DNA of 9,708 nt from Thermoplasmata archaeon M9B1D (GCA_002900535.1 MUGC01000040.1:1-9708); one strand, 5' to 3'; shown: positions 1-8,441, numbered from the stretch's first letter. The notes: generated from the sequence alone by a model not told the origin. Translations and numbers: made by a program.

Positions 1-50
1 TTTTTTCTTCTAATTCTATTTAAAATCTATGTGGCAAAATAACAAAATGT

Positions 51-66
51 AAAAAAACAAAAAAAG
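51..66 (-). terminator. Second oligo-T tract downstream of the regulator operon
   Basis: The minus strand reads CTTTTTTTGTTTTTTT, two T7 runs separated by G, without a GC hairpin. It resembles an archaeal oligo-T terminator and may back up the tract nearer the gene. The remaining bases 1-50 show only AT-rich sequence with no recognisable gene. Confidence 0.4.
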
Positions 67-111
67 AGTTCTAAAGAAAAATAAGAATAAAAAGCATCTA
101 ATGGTGAAAAT

Positions 112-130
112 TAATAAAAAAATGGTTTTT
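112..130 (-). terminator. Oligo-T terminator after the regulator operon
   Basis: On the minus strand an A5 run, CCA and a T7 run follow directly from the stop of the 95-aa gene, forming a weak AT-only stem ending in T residues. In an archaeal setting the T run alone could end transcription. Confidence 0.4.
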
Positions 131-416
131 ATCCTACGTAATGAGACATTTCTTTTGAATCGTCTATCTTTGAATTTGTCTTTGCGTCTAAAACATCGAT
201 CAGCAAGATAACATGTAAAGGGACAATACGGATTTTACCTGCCATATCACCATGGTTTTTATTCAGTTCAATTAAAAGACCTGTTTCATCAACACCAATA
301 TTAATAAATCCTTTAAAAATTCCTTCTGTTTCTAGTAATTTATCACGACTGCCAAGTGAAGTAATTTTATAAATAGATCCTTCTGTTAACTCAACTTTCT
401 TATAATCCATATTCAT
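129..416 (-). CDS. Small beta-rich conserved hypothetical protein, 95 aa
   Basis: No function can be assigned. The protein alternates short hydrophobic strands with charged turns: VELTEGSIYKITSLGSRD (8-25), a second strand block with GIFKGFINIG (32-41), then LLIELN (47-52) and GKIRIVPLHVILLIDVL (60-76), followed by a polar tail. This pattern suggests a small beta-barrel of LSm or SH3 type, but that is an inference from residue pattern only. From memory it resembles short uncharacterised proteins of Thermoplasmata-like archaea. There is no signal peptide or membrane segment. The start ATG at 416 overlaps the TGA of the upstream regulator gene as ATGA. It is preceded by GGAAGG about 8 nt upstream, which favours it over the in-frame ATG at 410. 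It is therefore very probably co-transcribed and translationally coupled with that regulator. Confidence 0.8.
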   Translation of the reverse strand: MNMDYKKVELTEGSIYKITSLGSRDKLLETEGIFKGFINIGVDETGLLIELNKNHGDMAGKIRIVPLHVILLIDVLDAKTNSKIDDSKEMSHYVG

Positions 417-859
417 TTAATATCCTTCCTTTGATTGTCAATTAATTTTTGTAAATGTTCAACGGTTTTACCATAATTTTCAATTGCAACCTTTAAATGC
501 GCTTCGACAAAGTTCCAAGCTTTTTGAATGTTTCCATAGCGCAGACGATACGCTTTTTTATTCTGTTGAGTTCCTTCATCAAAGACTTGTACCTCTTCAA
601 GTATATCAAAACCTTTAAGTTTATTTAAATGACGATAAACAGTGGGTTTTGATGTTTTCAGCCCAATAGATATTTCATCTACATACCATGCTTTATTTGG
701 ATGTTTGATGAAAAAATCATTAAAAATCTTATATGGAATATCTGGGTCAGAACCTTTTGATAGATAACCAATTTGTTCAAAAAACTTTTTTGCTACAAGA
801 TCCGGGTCTTCCTCACCAATGAGTGGCGTATTACTTACAATTTGCATCTCAAATCCCAT
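413..859 (-). CDS. Winged helix-turn-helix transcriptional regulator, 148 aa
   Basis: A predicted cytoplasmic DNA-binding protein. Residues about 42-108 form a winged helix: helices around YKIFNDFFIKHP (43-54) and YVDEISIGL (59-67), a recognition-helix segment TSKPTVYRHLNKLKGF (69-84), and a wing ending in KKAYRLRYGN (101-110). The SKPTVYRHLNKL pattern is typical of ArsR/MarR-like and archaeal HTH proteins that sense a ligand or partner. The C-terminal part (111-145) is a long amphipathic helix, probably for dimerisation. There is no obvious ligand-binding domain, metal-binding cysteine cluster or membrane segment. The start at 859 is supported by the Shine-Dalgarno TGAGGTGA just upstream (863-870); an internal Met at residue 5 lacks one. 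Its stop overlaps the start of the next gene by 4 nt, indicating an operon. Control of the neighbouring glutamine synthetase and glutamate dehydrogenase genes is possible but unproven. Confidence 0.85.
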   Translation of the reverse strand: MGFEMQIVSNTPLIGEEDPDLVAKKFFEQIGYLSKGSDPDIPYKIFNDFFIKHPNKAWYVDEISIGLKTSKPTVYRHLNKLKGFDILEEVQVFDEGTQQNKKAYRLRYGNIQKAWNFVEAHLKVAIENYGKTVEHLQKLIDNQRKDIK

Positions 860-958
860 TATTCACCTCAATTATGGTATATATATTTCCAACTAATAAT
901 CTTTACTTAACAAAGAAAAGGTGATGCAATAATTTTGTTTTGAATTCGTATTAAAATA

Positions 959-2260
959 CTATATATTGAAATAGAATTTATAATCTAAATCGGTTATTTC
1001 TCCTGTATATCTATTCCATTCATTTGTTTTATGTTTGACATATAAGTCAGCGCAGTCTTTTCCAAGACCATTTATTAAAACAGTGTCTTTTTGAAATTCT
1101 TCAAGTGCCTCCATTAAGTTTTTAGGTAGCTGTTTAATGTTATATTTTTTGATATCCTCTTCGCTCATTTTATAGATGTTTTTTGGAATTGGATCATAAG
1201 TTTTTTTCTTTTTTATTCCATCTAATCCCGCGTAAATTAAGGCTGAAAAAAACAGATAAGGATTTGCAGCCGGATCTGCATTTCTCACCTCTATATCTAC
1301 ATCTTTTTTTGCAGGTATTCTTATCAAGCTACTTCTATTGTATCTGTCCCAGGCTATATAGATAGGGGCTTCAAAATGAGGTATTAATCTTTTATATGAG
1401 TTTAAAGTTGGATTTGCAAGTGCAGCAATAGCTCTTGAATGATCAAGAATTCCTCCTATAAAATATAACGCAGTCTGACTAAGATTATATTCATTACTTT
1501 CATCTAAAAATATATTTTCTCCATTTTTTTCGAGTTTAATATGAGCATGCATACCGCTGCCTGCTTCCTCTGATAAAGGTTTTGGCATAAAAGTAATATC
1601 ATAGTTAAACATAGATGCTATCTCTCTTGCAGCATATTTAAAAAAACTACAAAAATCTGCAGCATTTAAAACATCAAGGCCTTTTACCTCTATTTCATGT
1701 TGGAATTTACCTTTTTCATGATGATGATATTTAATCTCATAACCACTATTCATTAATACATTACTTAATTCTTTGCGATATTCTTTTTTACCATCTAATG
1801 GAGGTGAAGAAAAATAAATAGGATTTTCTTTAAAACTTGTATCTTCATCTGAATAATTATCAAAAATACAAAATTCCATTTCAGGGGAAAAAACAACTTG
1901 ATCATATCCCGCTTCTTTTGCTTTTTTTATAGCAATTTTTAAAATATTTCTTGGCCCTGCTTTATATAAATTGTATTTAGTATCATATAGATCTGCACAA
2001 AACATAGCCTCATCTTTTTCATGGGGAAGTATTTTAAAAGTACTAGGATCAGGTAATGCAATCATATCTGATTTTTCTACTTTTCTAAAGCCAACTGAGG
2101 AGCCATCAAAATTAATGCCCTTTGATAAAACATCATCTTCAAAAAACCTACTAGCTGGTATATGTAAAGATCTTAATCCGCCCAATAGATCAGTAAAATG
2201 TACTTGAATCCAATTTATTTTATTTTTTTCAATTGTTTCTTTTATATCATCATGTAACAT
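959..2260 (-). CDS. glnA: Glutamine synthetase, class I, divergent paralogue (433 aa)
   Basis: Joins ammonium to glutamate with ATP hydrolysis to give glutamine, in the cytoplasm, as a probable dodecamer. The beta-grasp domain (about 14-95) carries FDGSS (51-55). The catalytic domain follows, with metal ligands E127 and E129 (PEMEF), E182 and E189 (HHEKGKFQHE), H238 (AGSGMHAH), E297 (PHFEAP), the NRSSLIRIP segment (308-316) and E324/R326 (IEVR, before PAANPYL). Length is normal for the short GSI form, and the tyrosine adenylylation loop of enterobacterial enzymes is absent. It differs from the upstream copy in several places: KGKF replaces the usual V-x-x-G between two metal ligands, Ala replaces Asn before GSGMH, and Lys60 occupies the position of the Bacillus feedback-inhibition Arg. 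The ATG at 2260 has no Shine-Dalgarno, but a TATA box lies 25 nt upstream, suggesting a leaderless transcript. A related gamma-glutamyl-amine ligase cannot be excluded. Confidence 0.9.
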   Translation of the reverse strand: MLHDDIKETIEKNKINWIQVHFTDLLGGLRSLHIPASRFFEDDVLSKGINFDGSSVGFRKVEKSDMIALPDPSTFKILPHEKDEAMFCADLYDTKYNLYKAGPRNILKIAIKKAKEAGYDQVVFSPEMEFCIFDNYSDEDTSFKENPIYFSSPPLDGKKEYRKELSNVLMNSGYEIKYHHHEKGKFQHEIEVKGLDVLNAADFCSFFKYAAREIASMFNYDITFMPKPLSEEAGSGMHAHIKLEKNGENIFLDESNEYNLSQTALYFIGGILDHSRAIAALANPTLNSYKRLIPHFEAPIYIAWDRYNRSSLIRIPAKKDVDIEVRNADPAANPYLFFSALIYAGLDGIKKKKTYDPIPKNIYKMSEEDIKKYNIKQLPKNLMEALEEFQKDTVLINGLGKDCADLYVKHKTNEWNRYTGEITDLDYKFYFNI

Positions 2261-2280
2261 AAAAAAGTGAATTAAGAGAG

Positions 2281-2290
2281 ATTTTATATC
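2281..2290 (-). promoter_or_regulatory. Probable archaeal TATA box for the divergent glnA
   Basis: The minus strand reads GATATAAAAT here. The centre of TATAAAA is about 25 nt upstream of the ATG at 2260, the normal archaeal distance from TATA box to transcription start. The 20 nt before the ATG contain no Shine-Dalgarno sequence. Together these suggest transcription starting at or next to the start codon, giving a leaderless mRNA. The site lies in the 49-nt gap between the two glutamine synthetase genes, so the second copy could be expressed independently of the first. Chance occurrence in AT-rich DNA is the main alternative. Confidence 0.5.
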
Positions 2291-2309
2291 ATTTATGGAG
2301 AAAGATTTT

Positions 2310-3644
2310 CTATAGAATCTGTAAATATTTATCTATTTCCCATGGAGTTACTTGAGTTCTATATTTATTCCATTCTGATTTTTTTACATGAAGGAAATTT
2401 TCAAATATATGATTTCCTAGAGTTTCTTTCATTAACTTACTTTCTTCTAAAAAGGATAAAGCATGACCAAGACTTTCCGGAAGATGATGAATTTTATATT
2501 TCCTCATTTCTTGTTCAGATAAAGCATAAATATTTTTTTCCACGGGATTTGGAGGTATAACTTTTTCTTCAATTCCATTCAAACCAGCTGCGAGCATTAC
2601 AGCAAATTGCAGATAAGGATTTCCAGAAAGATCAGGGCTTCTAAGTTCGCATCTTGTTTTATTTTCCCTTCCTGTGGGAATACGAATTAAAGCGCTTCTA
2701 TTACGATTTGCCCATGATATATAAGTAGGTGCTTCATATCCTGGGACCAGTCTTTTATAGGAATTTACTATTGGATTTAATATAGCTGTCATCTCCTTAA
2801 CATATTTAAGTAAGCCGCCAATAAAATATCTTGCAGTTTTACTTAGATTATTTTTATCATTTGGATCATAAAATGCGCTTTTTCCCTTAAGATTAAAAAG
2901 CGATAGATGCGTATGCATACCAGAGCCGTTAGATCCGAACAAAGGTTTAGGCATAAAAGAGGCATGAAGTTCGTGTTTTTTTGCTATTACTTTTGTAACG
3001 TATTTTAATGTTATTACTCTATCTGCTGTGGTTAATGCATCAGCATATTTGAAATTTATTTCATGCTGGCCATCTGAAACCTCATGATGAGAGGTATACG
3101 TATCAATTCCAAATGCATCAAGTGCAATTGAGATGTCTGCTCTAACTCCTTCTGCTAAATCACGATGAGACAAATCAAAATACCCCGCTGCATCGTTTGG
3201 CGTCAGGGTTGATTGATTTCCATCTTTTTTAAACAAAAAGAACTCGCATTCAGGACCCGTGTTGTAAATATACCCCATATTTTTAGCTTTATTTACAACT
3301 TTTTCAAGTATGTATTTACAGTCTCCTTCGAATCTTTTACCATTTGGTTCATAAATATCACAGTTTAACTTTGCTGTTTTTCTTTTTTCGATTTCATCTG
3401 GTAGAATAACAAAACTTACTGGGTCGGGTCTAGCAATTTTATCAGATTCTTCAATTGTTGCATATCCTGCAATAGATGAAGCATCAAAAGGCATGCCTTC
3501 ATTTAAAGCTTCTTCAAGTCTATTTAAAGGTATTACTATATTTTTCGGCATCCCTAATATGTCTACAAACTGTAATCTAATGAAAATAACTTTTTCTTTT
3601 TTAGCAATGTTTAAAACGTCCTCTTTTGTCTTTATATTGATCAT
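2310..3644 (-). CDS. glnA: Glutamine synthetase, class I-alpha type (444 aa)
   Basis: The main ammonium-assimilating ligase candidate, making glutamine from glutamate, ammonium and ATP in the cytoplasm. The N-terminal beta-grasp domain has FDASS (53-57, with the usual Gly replaced by Ala). The catalytic domain shows E132 and E134 (GPECEFFLF), HHEVSDGQHE (186-195), FGSNGSGMHTH (236-246), NPIVNSYKRLVPGYEAP (290-306), NRNRSALIRIP (313-323) and E333/R335 before GNPYL. The C-terminus has the EWNKYRTQVTPWE pattern of classical enzymes. No adenylylation loop is present. Thr63 sits where Bacillus GSI-alpha has the glutamine-feedback Arg, so that inhibition mode may be missing. The start at 3644 is preceded by GGAGG at 3656-3660 (11-nt spacing). 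A 42-codon ORF ends 1 nt before that site. The gene diverges from gdhA across a shared 251-nt region and is followed by a second synthetase 49 nt downstream. Confidence 0.95.
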   Translation of the reverse strand: MINIKTKEDVLNIAKKEKVIFIRLQFVDILGMPKNIVIPLNRLEEALNEGMPFDASSIAGYATIEESDKIARPDPVSFVILPDEIEKRKTAKLNCDIYEPNGKRFEGDCKYILEKVVNKAKNMGYIYNTGPECEFFLFKKDGNQSTLTPNDAAGYFDLSHRDLAEGVRADISIALDAFGIDTYTSHHEVSDGQHEINFKYADALTTADRVITLKYVTKVIAKKHELHASFMPKPLFGSNGSGMHTHLSLFNLKGKSAFYDPNDKNNLSKTARYFIGGLLKYVKEMTAILNPIVNSYKRLVPGYEAPTYISWANRNRSALIRIPTGRENKTRCELRSPDLSGNPYLQFAVMLAAGLNGIEEKVIPPNPVEKNIYALSEQEMRKYKIHHLPESLGHALSFLEESKLMKETLGNHIFENFLHVKKSEWNKYRTQVTPWEIDKYLQIL

Positions 3645-3655
3645 TTATATCTGAT

Positions 3656-3660
3656 CCTCC
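3656..3660 (-). promoter_or_regulatory. Shine-Dalgarno of canonical glnA, adjoining a small ORF stop
   Basis: The minus strand reads GGAGG here, 11 nt before the ATG at 3644. The TAG of the small upstream ORF occupies 3664-3662 with one base between it and the AGGAGG. A ribosome finishing that ORF would therefore occupy or uncover this site, which allows translational coupling if the small ORF is translated. Confidence 0.6.
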
Positions 3661-3661
3661 T

Positions 3662-3790
3662 CTACAAAAAGCAATTTTTTATAAGTATATCTAAAATATT
3701 CTTTTTTTTGTAAATAATTTTCTCTATCCAATTTTCCTCTCCACCATCAAAAAATGGATTAAAATCGTGTTTAGGTATATGTTGTTTCAT
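3662..3790 (-). CDS. Possible leaderless 42-aa small protein or leader peptide upstream of glnA
   Basis: An ATG-to-TAG reading frame of 43 codons fills about half of the region upstream of glnA. The N-terminal part is polar (Met-Lys-Gln-His, then NPFFDGGEENW around residues 11-21). The C-terminal part is Lys- and Ile-rich (IEKIIYKKKNILDILIKN, 22-39), probably a helix. It has no Shine-Dalgarno, but a TATAAAT box is centred 26 nt upstream of the ATG, as expected for a leaderless archaeal message. Its stop codon lies one base before the AGGAGG of glnA. No known family is recognised. It could be a leader peptide, a small regulator of glutamine synthetase (such small proteins exist in some bacteria and archaea, but I see no homology), or a chance ORF in AT-rich DNA. 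Confidence 0.35.
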   Translation of the reverse strand: MKQHIPKHDFNPFFDGGEENWIEKIIYKKKNILDILIKNCFL

Positions 3791-3811
3791 TATTAAAAAC
3801 TAATTAATTTT

Positions 3812-3820
3812 GATTTATAG
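3812..3820 (-). promoter_or_regulatory. Probable TATA box for the small ORF and glnA
   Basis: The minus strand reads CTATAAATC. The centre of TATAAAT is about 26 nt upstream of the ATG at 3790, so transcription would begin at that codon and continue into glnA. Read on the other strand the same bases give TTTATAG, about 80 nt upstream of gdhA, so the element could in principle serve either direction. A second AT-rich box on the minus strand (3675-3685) would put the start inside the glnA Shine-Dalgarno and is less convincing. Confidence 0.4.
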
Positions 3821-3841
3821 TAATCTACCCTCTAACAATAA

Positions 3842-5233
<1,392 letters not shown>

Positions 5234-5237
5234 AACC

Positions 5238-5256
5238 TTCATTTTTTATTTTTTTA
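5238..5256 (+). terminator. Oligo-T transcription terminator after gdhA
   Basis: Two T runs (5242-5247 and 5249-5255) separated by one A lie about 10 nt after the gdhA stop, with no GC-rich hairpin before them. Oligo-T tracts of this kind act as intrinsic terminators in archaea. If active, the downstream gene would need its own promoter; TTTATATT at 5278-5285 is a possible box, but it is only about 20 nt from the ATG at 5301. Confidence 0.45.
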
Positions 5257-5300
5257 CACAAAACTTCTTATCATTTCTTTATATTTCAATTGGAATTATC

Positions 5301-8300
5301 ATGAAGAAAGAAAAAGCATGTTTAGATATTGCAAACATACAAAAAATAGATACCGATGAGTTCGAACAATTTATACAAATTTTCCATAATCTAATGCCAT
5401 TTAAAGTAAGGGAAATACTTTTAGTATCAAGCTTATATGATGCTTTTGTTGTTGAGGAAGAGGGTCTTATTTCTGAGATGGTTATATGGGAATATCGGCA
5501 TCTTCTTCTAAGCAGTCCACCAAGAGTTACGCATGTCACCTCTGGAAAAGAGGCTCTTTCTATGGTTAAAACTCATAAATATGATCTAGTTATCACAATG
5601 TCTAAAAACATAGGTATGGATTCCTTTGAATTTGGAAGAAAAATTAAGCAAGAATGCGAAAGCCTACCTGTGGTTCTTCTTGCAACAGATACGGCAGATC
5701 TTCATTTTTGTCAAGAACATTTTTCTGAAAAAGGAATTGATAAGGCATTTTTTTGGTATGGTGATACAAGCTTATTTATGGCCATCATTAAATTTATTGA
5801 GGACAAAATCAATGCACCCTATGACACAAAGAACGGTAATGTACAAACAATAATATTTCTTGAAGATTCAATTCGCGATTACTCAATGATTTTACCAATA
5901 CTCTATAGCGAAATTGTTCAACAAACACAACGCTCAATTTCTGAAGATTTAAACGAAATGCAAAGATTACTACGTAGAAGAGCAAGACCAAAAATATTGT
6001 TAGCCAGTAACTATGAAGAGGGGCTAAATTTATACAATAAATACAAAAAAAATGCACTAGGTATAATTTCAGATGTAAAATTTCCAAAAAAGGGTATAAT
6101 TGATCCACAAGCAGGATTTAGCTTTATACAATATGTAAAAAAAGACAACCCCTTTGTTCCGGTAATGCTTCAATCAACAGCTCCTAAAAATCGTAAAAAA
6201 GCAGAAAAACTTAAAACATTTTTTATCGATAAAAACTCACCAACATTGATGCAAGATTTTGATCAGTTCATGTTAAAGCATCTAGGTTTTGGAGACTTTG
6301 TTTTTTTAATTCCAAAAAAACAGCAAAAACAAGAATTGCATCACGAACAAACCATTGAGATAACACGTGCATCAAACCTTGAAGAATTTGAAAATGCTTT
6401 ACAAAAAATTCCTTTAGAATCAATCCGTTTTCATGCAAATCGCAATGATTTTTCGAATTGGCTAATGGCAAGAAGTGAATTTAAGCTTGCAAAAAAATTA
6501 AGACCACAGAAAGTATCAGATTTTAACACACTTGATGAAATGCGTAAATATTTAGTATCTGTTTTTAATGAAAGCAGGCGTGAAAGACATCTGGGTGTAA
6601 TGACTGAATTTTCTCAGCAAAAATTTGAATTCGATGCTTCTTACACAAGAATAGGTGGCGATTCTCTTGGAGGAAAGGGTCGGGGAATTGCATTTATAAG
6701 AGCGCTTCTTGCTCGTTATAATTTTGAAAAAAATTATCCAGATGTTAAAATAACTGTTCCAAGCACAGTTGCGATTGGTACGGACGAATTTGATCGTTTT
6801 ATCTCAGAAAATAAACTTCTTAGTTTTATTACCAATAATATTAATATTTCTGATAGGGAAATTGCGAAAATATTTCTAAAAGGCAAATTACCAAATGATC
6901 TTATACAAAAACTCGCAAAAGTTTTAAATCATTTTAAAAAACCTTTGGCTGTAAGGTCTTCTAGCCTTCTTGAAGATTCACAAAATTATCCATTTGCTGG
7001 AATATACTCTACATATATGTTACCAAATAATCATTCTGATGATAAGATTCGATTAGAGCAATTATGTCAAGCAATAAAACTGGTTTACGCATCAATTTTT
7101 TTTAAAGATGCGAAATCATATATTAATTCAACATCAGCAAAAATTGAAGAAGAAAAAATGGCCATAATTATTCAAGAACTAGTAGGAAGTGAATATAATG
7201 GGCGTTTTTATCCAACTTTTTCAGGTGTAGCACAATCGTATAACTTTTATCCTGTTTCTCATCAAAAAAGAGAAGATGGGATAGTAAGCCTTGCTGTTGG
7301 CCTAGGCTATTCTGTTGTTGGTGGAGAAAAAGTATTAAGATTTTCACCTAAATATCCTAAGCTAATCCCTGATTTTTCAACACCGGAAAGCATATTTGAA
7401 AATTCACAAAATGAAGTTTATGTTCTAAACACAAAAAATACTTTGATTCAGCTCTTAGAAAAAGAAGATGAAACACTAGAAAAGATCAACATCTCCAAAA
7501 TTGCGGAAGATGGGACTCTTGAATATATTGCAAGCACATACGACAAGAATGACGACATGGTGCGTGATTATTTTTCAGAAGAAGGTCCTCATTTAATTAC
7601 TTTTGCAGGCATTCTTAAATATAATCTTTTTCCACTTGCTTCAATTCTTAAAGAAATTCTTGAAGCAGGCCAGAGTAGTATTGGTAGCCCTGTTGAACTA
7701 GAATTCGCTGTAAATTTTGATAAAAAAGGTAAAAAGCCACCTGTTTTTTCAATTATACAGATCAGACCTTTAGTTCTTTCACAGGAAAATATTGAAATAA
7801 CCTGGGACAAAGAAGAAATAAATAAGCCAAACGTATTAATCTACTCTAGCAAGGCTCTTGGAAATGGCGTAATAGATAATATTAGAGATATTGTATTAGT
7901 CAAACCAGAAACCTTTGATTCTTCAAAAACTCTAAAGATAGCAGAAGAAGTAGGTAAGATAAATCAAAATTTAGATGGTTCTCCTTATCTTTTAATAGGG
8001 CCAGGTCGCTGGGGTACACAAGATAGATGGCTTGGCGTTCCAGTTTTTTGGAGTGATATTTCAAATGTGAAAGTAATGGTAGAGACCGCTCTAAAAGACT
8101 TTAATATCAAACCAACACAAGGAACACATTTTTTTCAAAATATAATCTCACGTGGGATAGGATACATTAATACAACCCTTAACCCAAATGAAAGTATAAT
8201 CGATTGGACTTGGTTAAAAAAACAGAAGTCAAAACAGCGATTAAATTATGTGAAATATATTCATCTTGAAAAACCACTCAAGGTAAAACTTGATGGGAAA

Positions 8301-8333
8301 AACGGACAAGCACTTGTTACAAAAACTCTCTAA
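5301..8333 (+). CDS. Tandem receiver domains fused to a PEP-synthase-type ATP-grasp (1010 aa)
   Basis: The biochemical role is unknown; it belongs to a family usually labelled PEP/pyruvate-binding domain protein. Residues 36-175 resemble a receiver fold, but the acidic pair is VSS and the phosphoacceptor position in DLVITMS (95-101) is not Asp, so it is probably inactive. Residues 182-330 form a second receiver with E188/D189, Asp258 (IISDVKFP), Ser/Thr292-293 and Lys311, so it looks phosphorylatable; it has a long insertion before Asp258. Residues 447-825 match the PPDK/PEP synthase N-terminal ATP-grasp: GGKGRG (457-462), AVRSSSLLED (550-559), FAGIYSTY (565-572), IIQELV (623-628), VELEF (798-802) and IIQIRPL (818-824). 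The phosphohistidine domain and PEP/pyruvate TIM barrel are absent. A distinct C-terminal domain has GPGRWG (900-905) and GTHFFQN (941-947). I chose ATG 5301: an ATG at 5214 lies inside gdhA and would add a 29-residue hydrophobic stretch from T-rich spacer. A weak GGA lies 8 nt upstream. There are no membrane segments. Its position between two dehydrogenases suggests a regulatory or modifying role. Confidence 0.85.
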   Translation: MKKEKACLDIANIQKIDTDEFEQFIQIFHNLMPFKVREILLVSSLYDAFVVEEEGLISEMVIWEYRHLLLSSPPRVTHVTSGKEALSMVKTHKYDLVITMSKNIGMDSFEFGRKIKQECESLPVVLLATDTADLHFCQEHFSEKGIDKAFFWYGDTSLFMAIIKFIEDKINAPYDTKNGNVQTIIFLEDSIRDYSMILPILYSEIVQQTQRSISEDLNEMQRLLRRRARPKILLASNYEEGLNLYNKYKKNALGIISDVKFPKKGIIDPQAGFSFIQYVKKDNPFVPVMLQSTAPKNRKKAEKLKTFFIDKNSPTLMQDFDQFMLKHLGFGDFVFLIPKKQQKQELHHEQTIEITRASNLEEFENALQKIPLESIRFHANRNDFSNWLMARSEFKLAKKLRPQKVSDFNTLDEMRKYLVSVFNESRRERHLGVMTEFSQQKFEFDASYTRIGGDSLGGKGRGIAFIRALLARYNFEKNYPDVKITVPSTVAIGTDEFDRFISENKLLSFITNNINISDREIAKIFLKGKLPNDLIQKLAKVLNHFKKPLAVRSSSLLEDSQNYPFAGIYSTYMLPNNHSDDKIRLEQLCQAIKLVYASIFFKDAKSYINSTSAKIEEEKMAIIIQELVGSEYNGRFYPTFSGVAQSYNFYPVSHQKREDGIVSLAVGLGYSVVGGEKVLRFSPKYPKLIPDFSTPESIFENSQNEVYVLNTKNTLIQLLEKEDETLEKINISKIAEDGTLEYIASTYDKNDDMVRDYFSEEGPHLITFAGILKYNLFPLASILKEILEAGQSSIGSPVELEFAVNFDKKGKKPPVFSIIQIRPLVLSQENIEITWDKEEINKPNVLIYSSKALGNGVIDNIRDIVLVKPETFDSSKTLKIAEEVGKINQNLDGSPYLLIGPGRWGTQDRWLGVPVFWSDISNVKVMVETALKDFNIKPTQGTHFFQNIISRGIGYINTTLNPNESIIDWTWLKKQKSKQRLNYVKYIHLEKPLKVKLDGKNGQALVTKTL

Positions 8334-8441
8334 TATTTTCTACCGATTCTTCGACAATTTTATTAAATTCTAAACCAATGATTTATATCTACCTTGTTTA
8401 TATCGGTCCTTCCCAAACGTTGTTATTGGAGGATGAAATTT
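8334..8441 (+). promoter_or_regulatory. Leader region of the second glutamate dehydrogenase
   Basis: This 108-nt spacer holds two copies of TTTATATC, at 8382-8389 and 8397-8404, a 15-bp spacing. Either could be a TATA box: the first would give a leader of about 30 nt, the second one of about 15 nt, both keeping the Shine-Dalgarno. CTACCGATTCTTCG (8340-8353) matches the gdhA leader at 3871-3884 in 13 of 14 bases. ACCGAT (8342-8347) and ATCGGT (8402-8407) form a spaced inverted repeat. These are visible facts; their regulatory meaning is inferred. Confidence 0.4.
8428..8432 (+). promoter_or_regulatory. Shine-Dalgarno that marks the original GDH start at 8442
   Basis: GGAGG lies 9 nt before the ATG at 8442, ideal spacing. 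It shows that translation was set up to begin at 8442, not at the ATG at 8461 that opens the long reading frame. This is the main evidence that the second dehydrogenase has lost its original frame. Confidence 0.75.

Noticed and set aside
873..885. TATA-like AAATATATATA upstream of the winged-helix gene
   Set aside because: A start about 26 nt downstream would fall after the ATG at 859 and remove its good Shine-Dalgarno, so it is probably only AT-rich sequence.
3675..3685. CTTATAAAAAA on the minus strand as the main glnA promoter
   Set aside because: The implied start lies within the GGAGG of glnA. The box at 3812-3820 has better spacing to an ATG.
5301..8333. Phosphoenolpyruvate synthase or pyruvate phosphate dikinase as the product name
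   Set aside because: The phosphohistidine and PEP/pyruvate barrel domains are absent, so the catalytic name would be misleading.
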